This document shows, piece by piece, positions 1 to 5,285 of a stretch of DNA of 5,285 bases; the first letter of the stretch is position 1; each line of letters opens with the position of its first letter. A program made the translations under genes and the position numbers. The stretch comes from an uncultured Collinsella sp. (GTDB lineage Bacteria > Actinomycetota > Coriobacteriia > Coriobacteriales > Coriobacteriaceae). The stretch is from assembly GCA_900545835.1 (NCBI GenBank), contig URBB01000123.1:1-5285 (forward strand), in the 5' to 3' direction. Under the pieces are notes generated by a model. That model did no database searches. It was not told where the DNA came from and saw nothing but the letters and a program-made list of their open reading frames with translations.

Positions 1-35
1 GGTCTCGTGGGCTCGGAGATGTGTATAAGAGACAG
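1..35 (+). other. Nextera/Tn5 sequencing adapter (non-genomic)
   Basis: Positions 2-35 match the Illumina Nextera read-2 transposase adapter as I remember it. The 19-bp Tn5 mosaic end AGATGTGTATAAGAGACAG occupies 17-35, preceded by the GTCTCGTGGGCTCGG primer part at 2-16. Base 1 is probably the last base of a library index. Genomic sequence starts at 36, where the recG reading frame begins to make sense. This is library artefact left in the assembly, not a biological transposon. The GGTCTC at 1-6 is a by-product of the index base plus adapter. Confidence 0.97.
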
Positions 36-513
36 GGATAGTGCCCGCGGCACGCCCTTCCTCGAGCTTTTCAAAGTGCGGCGAGGCCATCTGCTTAAAG
101 CCGTAGGCAAACTCGACCTTGCCCATCACGGCCAGGCGGTCGCCCTGCTTAAGCTGCTGGGCAATCCAGGGCTGGCGGAAAAAGGCGACCTGCAGCACGC
201 CCGTCTCGTCAACAAGCGAGACCTCGGTCACCTGCATGCGCGGACGCGGCTGCTTTTGGACGATACGGTCGACCGTGGCGATGATGGTGCACACGGTACC
301 GATGGGCGCCATCTCGATAGACCAAGAACGGGTAAAGTCGAGGTATCGATGAGGGATATGGAGAAGGAGGTCCCCCACCGTCCGAATTCCCAGACGGCGA
401 AGGGCCTCCTCACGTTTACCCGAAACATATTTGAGTCGCGCGATATCCTCGTCGAGCGCATTGCTCTGGGCAAAGCGCTCCGAGACGCGCGGCACGGAGC
501 ACAGCTCGGACAT
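36..513 (-). CDS. recG: ATP-dependent DNA helicase RecG, N-terminal part (3' end cut off)
   Basis: RecG is a cytoplasmic superfamily 2 helicase that remodels stalled replication forks and Holliday junctions. Only the first 159 codons are present out of roughly 700 usual for the family. The visible part is the N-terminal wedge region: a helical segment with RRLGIRTVGDLLLHIPHRY at residues 39-57 (family pattern L-x-T-V-x-D-L-L-x-H-x-P-x-R-Y), then the OB-fold with VAFFRQPWIAQQLKQGDR at 109-126 followed by GKVEF at 131-135. Helicase motifs lie beyond the window. ATG at 511-513 is the only conventional start in this frame, because an in-frame TGA stop lies at 541-543. It begins 10 bp after the fakA stop and has no good Shine-Dalgarno, which suggests translational coupling to fakA. 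The break at 36 comes from the adapter, so it does not show that the gene is truncated in the organism. Confidence 0.93.
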
Positions 514-523
514 GGGCAGTTGC

Positions 524-2185
524 CTACTCGATCGAGAAGATCACGGGATAGAGCGGCTGCTCGCCACGATGGGCGTCAATCTCCAGATCGGGCTGAGCCT
601 CCTCGATAGCGTCGACGATCTCTTGGAAGGCCTCATCGGACAGCTCCTCGCCGGCCAGAATCGTCAGCGCGTCGCCCTCCTCTTCCTCCTGCATGCGGTT
701 GATGCAGTCGAGCGTGACCTGCTTCACGTCGGAACCGACCACGTCGATGGAGCCGGCGATGATACCCATGACGTCACCGGAGTGAATCGGAGAACCGTCA
801 GAGGCACTGGAGTCGCGCACGGCGCGGGTGACCTCGCCATCGCGGACCTCGCTGATGGCGTCGACCATGGCGGCGACGGCATCCTCGAGCTCGGAATCGG
901 GCAGGACCGCGAACAGCGCGGAGAAAGCCTGCGGGACGGTCTTGGTGGGAACGACAGCAACCTTCTTGTCGGAGCAGGCGGAGGCAGCGGCCTCGGCAGC
1001 CATGCGGATGTTGCCGTTGTTGGGCAGGATGATGACCGAGGTCGCGTTGACCTGGTCGACGGCACCCAGCAGGTCGGCGGTCGAGGGGTTCATGGTCTGG
1101 CCACCCGACACGATCACATCGACGCCGAGGGACTTGAGGATGTCGGCCTCGCCGGAACCGGCGGCAACGGCGACAAAACCCAGCGCCTTCGCAGGCTCGG
1201 CGGCCTTCTCCTGGTCCTCGTGGATCTTAGCGGTACGGTCGTGGGCCTCCATCTCCATGTTGTGGATAAAGACCTCATAGATCTGACCGAGCTGCAGCAT
1301 GTGCTCGAGCACCAGGTTGGGGGTGTTGGAGTGCACGTGGATCTTGTAGTCGGGATAGGCACCAACGAGCAGCTCACAGTCGCCCATAGAGCCAAGGAAC
1401 TTCAGACACTCGTCCTCGTCAAACGGGGCATCGGCCTTAAAGAGGAACTCGTTGCAGTAGCGGAACTCCGAGCCCTCCCAGTCGTCGTTAGCCTCGATCT
1501 CAACACGGCCAAGAGCGGCATCGCGAGCAGAGCCGGCGGAATCGAACGTAGCGGAGAAATCCTCGACCACGGTGCTGCGGCCAAGAGCAGCGGCAACAAA
1601 GTTCTCCAAGAAGATGGCAAAGCCAAAGGCGCCGGAGTCGACCACGCCGTTCTCCTTGAGGACGGGCAGCAGGTCGGGTGTGCGGGCGACGGACTGGTAG
1701 GCCTCGACGACGATGGCGTCAAGCGCATCCTCGGCAGAGAACTTCTTCTTCTCGCACTCGTCTGCCTTGGTCGAAACATCACGCAGGACCGTGAGGATTG
1801 TGCCCTCGATGGGCTTACGAACAGCCTGGAAGGCAACCTTGACGGCGCGACGGAAGGCGAAGGCGATATTGGCGGACGTAATGGGCTCATCGGCAGAGAC
1901 AAGGCCCTCGGCCACGCCGCGCAAGATCTGCGAGGTGATGACGCCGGAGTTGCCGCGAGCACCCATCAGGGAGCCGTGGGTAATGGCGCCAGCAATGGCC
2001 TCCATGTCGGCATCGGCGGGAAGGGCGGAAAGCTCCTTGGTCACCGAGGCGAGCGTGAGCGACACGTTGGTGCCGGTGTCACCGTCGGGTACGGGGAAGA
2101 CGTTGAGCTTGTTGATCTCCTCGGCCTTGTCGGAAACGGCAGCCGCAGCGATCGGAAAACAGGTGCGAATGGTCTTTGCAATCAT
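524..2185 (-). CDS. fakA: DAK/DhaL-domain fatty acid kinase subunit FakA (YloV family)
   Basis: The 553-residue protein has the usual length and three-part layout of FakA/YloV. FakA is the ATP-binding subunit that phosphorylates fatty acids carried by FakB (DegV family), feeding acyl-phosphate into phospholipid synthesis. The N-terminal DhaL domain has NVFPVPDGDTGTN at 28-40, whose aspartates bind Mg-ATP, then GARGNSGVI at 75-83 and GVVDSGAFGF at 180-189. The middle domain has C244 in YCNEF and H283/H285 in HVHSN; from memory, the equivalent Cys and two His bind zinc in the staphylococcal protein. The C-terminal domain has SGGQTMNPST (360-369), ILPNNGNI (386-393) and PTKTVPQ (413-419). ATG at 2183-2185 has GGAGAT 10 nt upstream. 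The gene lies between asp23 and recG, as in many Gram-positive genomes. No FakB gene is in the window. Substrate assignment is from the family. Confidence 0.93.
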   Translation of the reverse strand: MIAKTIRTCFPIAAAAVSDKAEEINKLNVFPVPDGDTGTNVSLTLASVTKELSALPADADMEAIAGAITHGSLMGARGNSGVITSQILRGVAEGLVSADEPITSANIAFAFRRAVKVAFQAVRKPIEGTILTVLRDVSTKADECEKKKFSAEDALDAIVVEAYQSVARTPDLLPVLKENGVVDSGAFGFAIFLENFVAAALGRSTVVEDFSATFDSAGSARDAALGRVEIEANDDWEGSEFRYCNEFLFKADAPFDEDECLKFLGSMGDCELLVGAYPDYKIHVHSNTPNLVLEHMLQLGQIYEVFIHNMEMEAHDRTAKIHEDQEKAAEPAKALGFVAVAAGSGEADILKSLGVDVIVSGGQTMNPSTADLLGAVDQVNATSVIILPNNGNIRMAAEAAASACSDKKVAVVPTKTVPQAFSALFAVLPDSELEDAVAAMVDAISEVRDGEVTRAVRDSSASDGSPIHSGDVMGIIAGSIDVVGSDVKQVTLDCINRMQEEEEGDALTILAGEELSDEAFQEIVDAIEEAQPDLEIDAHRGEQPLYPVIFSIE

Positions 2186-2195
2186 GAGTGGTGAA

Positions 2196-2201
2196 ATCTC
2201 C
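2196..2201 (-). promoter_or_regulatory. fakA ribosome binding site
   Basis: GGAGAT on the minus strand lies 10 nt before the ATG at 2183-2185, within the 27-bp gap after asp23. It supports this start, although the spacing is slightly long. Confidence 0.6.
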
Positions 2202-2212
2202 GTATTCGGATG

Positions 2213-2569
2213 CTAGTTCAGACGGCTCTTGAGCGCGTCGATGTGAATGCCGATCTTAAGGCTGGCGGGATCGATTTGGGCGATCTCCTGCAGGGTGAAG
2301 GCGACGGAGCTCGAAAGATTGTGGCAGACGGACTTCATGTTGACGCCGTTCTCGAGCACGACGTGAAGGTCGACCGTAAGGCCGTTCTCGTCGGCGGAAA
2401 CAAGCACGCCCTTGCGGAGGCGCTGGCCGGCAAGCAGGCGCACGCTCTCGGCGCCCTGCAGCTGTTCGGCCATACCGACGACGCCGTAGCACGTCATCGC
2501 GGCATAACCGGCAATATCGGCAATAACGTCGTTCGAGACGCTCAGGCTGCCGTTAATGGTCTCAGACAC
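2213..2569 (-). CDS. asp23: Asp23/Gls24 family envelope stress protein
   Basis: This small protein (118 residues from the chosen start) has the Asp23/Gls24 (YloU) pattern: an N-terminal beta/helix section with VSNDVIADIAGYAAMTCYGV at residues 11-30, followed by VGM at 31-33, a central strand region, then VDLHVVLENGVNMKSVCHNL and an amphipathic helix near the C-terminus. Family members are abundant cytoplasmic proteins, some membrane-associated, linked to cell envelope homeostasis; the molecular role is unclear. I chose GTG at 2567-2569 because AGGAGA lies just upstream. An ATG at 2600-2602 would add 11 residues, but it has no convincing Shine-Dalgarno and its extra codons would contain the strong one. 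It sits 27 bp before fakA and is probably the first gene of asp23-fakA-recG. The gene name follows the family; some groups call it yloU. Confidence 0.9.
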   Translation of the reverse strand: MSETINGSLSVSNDVIADIAGYAAMTCYGVVGMAEQLQGAESVRLLAGQRLRKGVLVSADENGLTVDLHVVLENGVNMKSVCHNLSSSVAFTLQEIAQIDPASLKIGIHIDALKSRLN

Positions 2570-2574
2570 AAGAA

Positions 2575-2582
2575 TCTCCTTT
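2575..2582 (-). promoter_or_regulatory. asp23 ribosome binding site that decides a GTG start
   Basis: The minus strand reads AAAGGAGA here, nearly a perfect Shine-Dalgarno. The GGAG core ends 6 nt before GTG at 2567-2569, which is ideal spacing. It lies inside the longer reading frame that starts at ATG 2600-2602, so the annotated start should be the GTG. Confidence 0.75.
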
Positions 2583-2625
2583 TCTGGTGCTCGCGGCACC
2601 ATGTCGTGGGAGCAATCATTCCAAC

Positions 2626-2651
2626 ATTTTACAACGACCGCGCCATGTTAA
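2626..2651 (-). promoter_or_regulatory. Possible promoter of asp23-fakA-recG
   Basis: On the minus strand a TAAAAT (2626-2631, five of six matches to the -10 consensus) lies about 44 nt before the asp23 Shine-Dalgarno. A TTAACA (2646-2651, five of six matches to -35) lies upstream, but the 14-nt spacer is too short for a standard sigma-70 promoter, so the two may not work together. Some promoter is expected between here and the tRNA terminator at 2728-2757, since that terminator should stop transcription from upstream. The exact site is weakly supported. Confidence 0.3.
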
Positions 2652-2727
2652 GGCCACGGGGTTCACGATTACATCCTCGACACGAAATGTTGATACGGTA
2701 ACGTTCGCGTCGGCCGATCGCGGCATG

Positions 2728-2757
2728 AAAAAACCCGCCGCATAAGCGACGGGTTTT
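2728..2757 (-). terminator. Rho-independent terminator of the tRNA-Asn unit
   Basis: The arms 2730-2737 and 2750-2757 (AAAACCCG/CGGGTTTT) pair, followed after one C-A mismatch by 2739-2741 with 2746-2748, closing on a 4-nt loop. On the minus strand the stem runs straight into six T's (2728-2733). It begins 6 nt past the tRNA CCA end, so it ends the tRNA transcript and separates it from asp23. Confidence 0.88.
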
Positions 2758-2763
2758 ACAACC

Positions 2764-2838
2764 TGGCTCCCCGGGTAGGACTCGAACCTACAACAGCGCG
2801 GTTAACAGCCGCGTGCTCTACCATTGAGCTACCGAGGA
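2764..2838 (-). tRNA. tRNA-Asn (anticodon GTT), CCA encoded
   Basis: The minus strand folds into a complete 75-nt cloverleaf. The acceptor stem pairs TCCTCGG (2832-2838) with CCGGGGA (seven pairs, one T-G). The D arm is GCTC/GAGC, and the anticodon stem is CGCGG/CCGCG around loop CTGTTAA, which gives anticodon GTT. The variable region is five bases. The T arm is GTAGG/CCTAC around TTCGAGT. The discriminator base is G and CCA is encoded at 2764-2766. Anticodon GTT reads Asn codons AAC and AAU. The gene stands alone with its own promoter upstream and terminator downstream. No integrase or att duplication is visible beside it. Confidence 0.97.
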
Positions 2839-2868
2839 ATAGGTGTGTGCTCTCAAGCAACGAAGTTT

Positions 2869-2896
2869 ATTATACGGACGAATCAGCTCAGGGCAA
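2869..2896 (-). promoter_or_regulatory. Sigma-70 promoter of tRNA-Asn
   Basis: On the minus strand there is a perfect TATAAT -10 box (2869-2874) and a TTGCCC -35 box (2891-2896, four of six matches) with a 16-bp spacer. Transcription would start near 2862, leaving a leader of about 24 nt before the mature tRNA 5' end at 2838. This is the clearest promoter in the window. Confidence 0.8.
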
Positions 2897-2898
2897 GA

Positions 2899-2916
2899 AC
2901 TTTTTTAAGAATTTTT
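2899..2916 (-). promoter_or_regulatory. A/T-rich UP-like element upstream of the tRNA promoter
   Basis: Just upstream of the -35 box the minus strand has an A5 run, TTCTT and an A6 run: 16 of 18 positions are A or T in an otherwise GC-rich region. Position and composition match the UP elements that bind the RNA polymerase alpha C-terminal domain at strong stable-RNA promoters. This is inference from position and composition. Confidence 0.5.
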
Positions 2917-2922
2917 CCGACC

Positions 2923-2978
2923 TAGTCATTGGGGACGTTCTTAAACGACTAGTCATTCAAGAACGTCCCCAACGACTA
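2923..2978. repeat. 56-bp near-perfect palindrome (REP/MITE-like)
   Basis: Arms 2923-2942 and 2959-2978 are 20-bp inverted repeats with one mismatch (2928 against 2973). The inner 14 bp (2929-2942 with 2959-2972, core GGGGACGTTCTT) are perfect. The 16-bp centre continues the dyad through AA/TT pairs and the 8-bp palindrome GACTAGTC at 2947-2954. CTAGTCATT also occurs twice as a direct repeat (2922-2930, 2949-2957), and AACGACTA at 2944-2951 and 2971-2978. Neither strand has a T-run after the stem, so it is not a normal intrinsic terminator. It resembles short mobile palindromic elements. Confidence 0.85.
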
Positions 2979-2983
2979 CATGA

Positions 2984-3017
2984 AAGCGCCCTCAAGCGAA
3001 TGTGCTTGAGGGCGCTT
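2984..3017 (-). terminator. Strong hairpin after rpoD, probable terminator
   Basis: A perfect 14-bp stem (2984-2997 with 3004-3017, AAGCGCCCTCAAGC and its complement) encloses a 6-nt loop and starts 9 bp beyond the rpoD stop codon. On the minus strand only TTT follows the GC-rich part, so the U-tract is poor. It may end the dnaG-rpoD transcript, perhaps with help from Rho or from the palindrome just downstream, or mainly protect the mRNA 3' end. Confidence 0.65.
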
Positions 3018-3026
3018 CTTGCTTGA

Positions 3027-4376
3027 CTAGCTCTCGATGTAATCTTTGAGCTTGCTGCTGCGGCTGGGATGACGGAGCTTGGCCAGGGTCTTGGACTCGA
3101 TCTGGCGAATGCGCTCGCGCGTGACACCAAACTCGCGACCGACCTCCTCGAGCGTGCGGGGATGTCCGTCAACAAGGCCAAAGCGCAGCTCGATAACCTT
3201 GCGTTCGCGATCGGCAAGCGAATCGAGCACCTGGGTGAGCTGCTCCTGCAGCATGGAGAAGCTGGCCGCATCGGGAGGAACGATGGCCTGGGAGTCCTCG
3301 ATGAAGTCGCCCAGCTGGGAATCCTCTTCCTCGCCGATGGGGGTCTCGAGCGACACGGGCTCCTGCGAGATCTTCTGGATCTCGCGGACGCGGTCGGCAC
3401 TCATGTCCATCTCGGCACCGATCTCCTCGGGGGTCGGGTCGCGGCCCAGGTCCTGGAGGAGCTGGCGCTGCACGCGGACGAGCTTGTTGATGGTCTCGAC
3501 CATGTGCACAGGAATACGGATGGTACGGGCCTGATCGGCGATAGCGCGCGTAATGGCCTGACGGATCCACCACGTGGCGTACGTGGAGAACTTAAAGCCC
3601 TTCTGGTAGTCGAACTTCTCGACGGCGCGAATCAGACCGAGGTTGCCCTCCTGGATCAGGTCCAGGAACAGCATGCCGCGACCGACGTAGCGCTTGGCGA
3701 TGGAGACGACCAGACGCAGGTTGGCGCTAATGAGCGCCTGCTTGGCCTCAAGACCGACATTCTCGATACGGGTCAGACGACGCATCTCGGAACGCGTGAG
3801 CTCAAGCTCGCCCGCCTCGGCGGCCTCGAGCTTCTCGGTGGCCTCGAGACCCGCCTCGATCTTCATAGCCAGATCGACCTCTTCGGAGGCGGTCAGCAGG
3901 TCGACCTTGCCGATCTCCTTGAGGTACATGCGGACGGGGTCGCCGGTCAGCATCACCGTGGAGGCGTCGATACCGCGCACGCGCGAACGCGAACGGGATG
4001 TGCGCACGGTGCGCTTCTTCTTGCTCTTGGAAGAACCCATCTCGGCGTCGGCCTGACGGGCCATCTTGAGCTCGTGATCGTCGAGCGAGCCGGAATCGTG
4101 CTCGTCGTCGTCACCAAAGTCGTTGGTGTCGGTATCGTTATCGTCATCGTCGACGTCCATGGGGGCGTCGTCGTTACCGCTCGCGGAGATAATCTGGATG
4201 CCGCTGTTGCGCAGCGCGGAATACACCGCGGTGAGCTGCTCATCAGTTACATCGATATCCTTCAGGGCGACCTGAATCTCGTCCTCGGTTACCGAAGTCC
4301 TGTTTGAGCCGTTGCCCATGAGCTTTGCAACGTAGGATTCCAGCCCAGTACCCGTGCTCTCAGTTTTTTTTGGCAC
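3027..4376 (-). CDS. rpoD: RNA polymerase housekeeping sigma factor RpoD (sigma-70/SigA)
   Basis: This is the primary sigma factor that directs RNA polymerase to vegetative promoters (449 residues from the chosen GTG). Residues 12-63 look like region 1.1. A very acidic stretch (about 69-102) and a basic, Ser/Arg/Lys-rich stretch (about 115-134) follow. Region 1.2 begins at DPVRMYLKEIGKVDLLT (146-162). Region 2 spans about 219-299 and includes the core-binding part (LDLIQEGNLGLIRAVEKFD) and the -10 recognition helix WWIRQAITRAI (269-279). Region 3 covers about 300-365, and region 4 ends with the -35 helix-turn-helix VTRERIRQIESKTLAKLRHP (418-437). DNA-contacting residues known from E. coli sigma-70 (Q273, T276, R420, E421, R424 here) are kept. 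GTG at 4374-4376 has AAGGGAGA just upstream; ATG at 4389-4391 would add five residues. It follows dnaG, as in the macromolecular synthesis operon. Confidence 0.97.
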   Translation of the reverse strand: MPKKTESTGTGLESYVAKLMGNGSNRTSVTEDEIQVALKDIDVTDEQLTAVYSALRNSGIQIISASGNDDAPMDVDDDDNDTDTNDFGDDDEHDSGSLDDHELKMARQADAEMGSSKSKKKRTVRTSRSRSRVRGIDASTVMLTGDPVRMYLKEIGKVDLLTASEEVDLAMKIEAGLEATEKLEAAEAGELELTRSEMRRLTRIENVGLEAKQALISANLRLVVSIAKRYVGRGMLFLDLIQEGNLGLIRAVEKFDYQKGFKFSTYATWWIRQAITRAIADQARTIRIPVHMVETINKLVRVQRQLLQDLGRDPTPEEIGAEMDMSADRVREIQKISQEPVSLETPIGEEEDSQLGDFIEDSQAIVPPDAASFSMLQEQLTQVLDSLADRERKVIELRFGLVDGHPRTLEEVGREFGVTRERIRQIESKTLAKLRHPSRSSKLKDYIES

Positions 4377-4380
4377 AGAT

Positions 4381-4388
4381 TCTCCCTT
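4381..4388 (-). promoter_or_regulatory. rpoD ribosome binding site favouring a GTG start
   Basis: AAGGGAGA on the minus strand lies 4 nt from GTG 4374-4376 (5 nt from the GGGAG core). It overlaps codons 2-4 of the longer frame from ATG 4389-4391, which itself has only a weak GGA nearby. This favours the GTG as the main start, giving a protein that begins MPKKTES. Confidence 0.65.
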
Positions 4389-4486
4389 CATAGTCCACAG
4401 GACTCAATACTTTAGCACACGCAGTGACGTCTATACCCAAAAAGAGGTCTGGATATTGGCGAGAATACGCTGGTTGACCACAACAT

Positions 4487-5284
4487 CTAGGCCTGGTCGG
4501 CGCCCGCAGTCTCCAAACCGATCAAACGGAACGGGTCGGCCACGCCGCCAATCGACTTTTCGAGCTCGCGCTGACGCTGCGTGTCCTGCACCGCCTGCAT
4601 GGTCAGCACGCGCCGCGCCTCGTCATCGAGCGAATGGTCCCGACGCAGCTTGGCCTGTGCGGAGCGCATGCGGCGCTTGATGGTGTAGAGCTCGAGCGTG
4701 TCCAGCATAAAGACGATGTTCGTCTCGGTGGGGTGCTTGCTCGTCGCCGAGATGCGTCCGGCACTGACAAGCGATGCCGCCTCGGGACATACCGCACGAG
4801 CCGCATCCATGCAGGCCGCAGGATCGGTGCCCGGGGGTGTCGCCAATACGGCCCATGCAATCGACTCGTGGCGCGGGTCGACCCACTCGATGGAGCAGAT
4901 ACGATCGGCATACGTGCGGAACAGGTCGGGGTAGCTGGTGAGCATCGTCAGCAGCTCGCGCTCCCCCGCCAGCGACTTCCGCTCCAGATCGGTGAGCACA
5001 ATCGGCATCGCCGGAGCTGCGGGGCCAGCCGAAGCATCGGCAACCGAAATCGCACCATCCATCCCTGCCGGCACATCAATCGGAGGCAGGTCGTCATCAG
5101 CCTCTACCGGCGCGGCGCCATAGGCGTCGAGCGGAACGTAGTCGTACGGCTCCTCCTCGACCGGCGCAGAGACCGGCGGCGTCGCACCCGACGCCCAAGC
5201 GCCGCGAGGCGCCCCCTGCGAACCAGACGCCCGACCGCCTGCGTTTCCGGAGCGCTCGGCCTGTGCCCTCTGGCGCTCATAGCT
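4487..5284 (-). CDS. dnaG: DNA primase DnaG, C-terminal part (5' end outside window)
   Basis: DnaG makes RNA primers at the replication fork. The 265 residues seen end in a helical domain (visible residues about 97-265) matching the DnaG C-terminal helicase-binding region: LTDLERKSLAGERELLTMLT, a middle part with WVDPRHESIAWAVL, then a helix with TLELYTIKRRMRSAQAKLRR and ending VQDTQRQRELEKSI. Before it, visible residues 1-96 are low-complexity linker rich in Gly, Ala, Pro and acidic residues, for example EEEPYDY. The zinc-binding and TOPRIM catalytic domains are upstream of the window. The frame is open to the right edge; a GTG at 5072-5074 lies inside the linker and is not a real start. Identity rests on the C-terminal pattern plus the adjacent rpoD, the usual partner in rpsU-dnaG-rpoD. 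The tail sequence is poorly conserved, so context carries much of the weight. Confidence 0.88.
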   Translation of the reverse strand, partial: SYERQRAQAERSGNAGGRASGSQGAPRGAWASGATPPVSAPVEEEPYDYVPLDAYGAAPVEADDDLPPIDVPAGMDGAISVADASAGPAAPAMPIVLTDLERKSLAGERELLTMLTSYPDLFRTYADRICSIEWVDPRHESIAWAVLATPPGTDPAACMDAARAVCPEAASLVSAGRISATSKHPTETNIVFMLDTLELYTIKRRMRSAQAKLRRDHSLDDEARRVLTMQAVQDTQRQRELEKSIGGVADPFRLIGLETAGADQA

Positions 5285-5285
5285 C

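Noticed and set aside
1..6. GGTCTC (BsaI site) as a cloning scar
   Set aside because: It is explained by one index base followed by the Nextera adapter that begins GTCTCG.
7..609. Plus-strand frame of 200 codons at the left edge
   Set aside because: It begins inside the sequencing adapter and runs antisense to recG and the end of fakA, so it is chimeric and not a gene.
431..2194. Long plus-strand open frame (587 codons) opposite fakA
   Set aside because: It lies antisense to fakA and starts at TTG. Its product is a Gly/Val/Asp/Leu-rich composition artefact with no recognisable motif. Long antisense frames are expected opposite GC-rich coding sequence; fakA itself has clear motifs.
2764..2838. 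tRNA-Asn as a phage or island attachment site
   Set aside because: tRNA 3' ends are common integration sites, but there is no integrase, no duplicated tRNA end and no compositional change next to it in this window.
2923..2978. Palindrome as a CRISPR repeat or classical intrinsic terminator
   Set aside because: There is only one unit, with no regularly spaced repeats and spacers, and neither strand carries a T-run immediately after the stem.
3069..4307. Long plus-strand open frame (412 codons) opposite rpoD
   Set aside because: It is a shadow of rpoD codon bias: the product is repetitive in Leu, Gly, Asp and Val, and no domain pattern is visible, whereas rpoD is unmistakable on the other strand.
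4377..4486. Promoter for rpoD in the dnaG-rpoD gap
   Set aside because: On the minus strand TGCTAAAGT resembles an extended -10 and TATAGA a weak -10, but neither has a matching -35 at 16-18 bp. An internal promoter is plausible but is not shown by the sequence.

Overview
The window looks like chromosomal housekeeping DNA from a GC-rich bacterium. Gene content, protein sequences and codon use best fit the Coriobacteriia (Actinomycetota), most likely Collinsella or a close relative. This placement rests on remembered protein resemblance and general composition, not on a search. The first 35 bases are not genomic: they are a Nextera/Tn5 sequencing adapter fused to the chromosome, so the left edge is a contig or read end.

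All recognised genes lie on the minus strand. In the direction of transcription (right to left) they are: the 3' part of dnaG (primase; cut by the right edge); rpoD (housekeeping sigma factor) 110-125 bp downstream, depending on the rpoD start chosen; a strong hairpin just after rpoD; a 56-bp near-perfect palindrome; an isolated tRNA-Asn(GTT) gene with its own promoter, A/T-rich upstream element and intrinsic terminator; then a tight cluster of asp23 (Asp23/Gls24 family), fakA (DAK/DhaL-type fatty acid kinase subunit) and the 5' part of recG (cut by the adapter).

Two conserved arrangements are visible. dnaG-rpoD is the core of the classical macromolecular synthesis operon, linking replication priming and transcription initiation. 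asp23-fakA-recG is a widespread Gram-positive-type cluster joining an envelope/stress protein, a kinase that activates exogenous fatty acids, and a replication-fork rescue helicase. asp23 and fakA are separated by 27 bp (stop to start) and fakA and recG by 10 bp, so co-transcription and translational coupling are likely.

I see no new defence, mobile or biosynthetic system here. The items most worth a second look are the adapter join, the large palindrome between rpoD and the tRNA, and the start codons of asp23 and rpoD, where an upstream ATG extends the frame but the strong ribosome binding site points to an internal GTG. No gap between genes exceeds about 200 bp.
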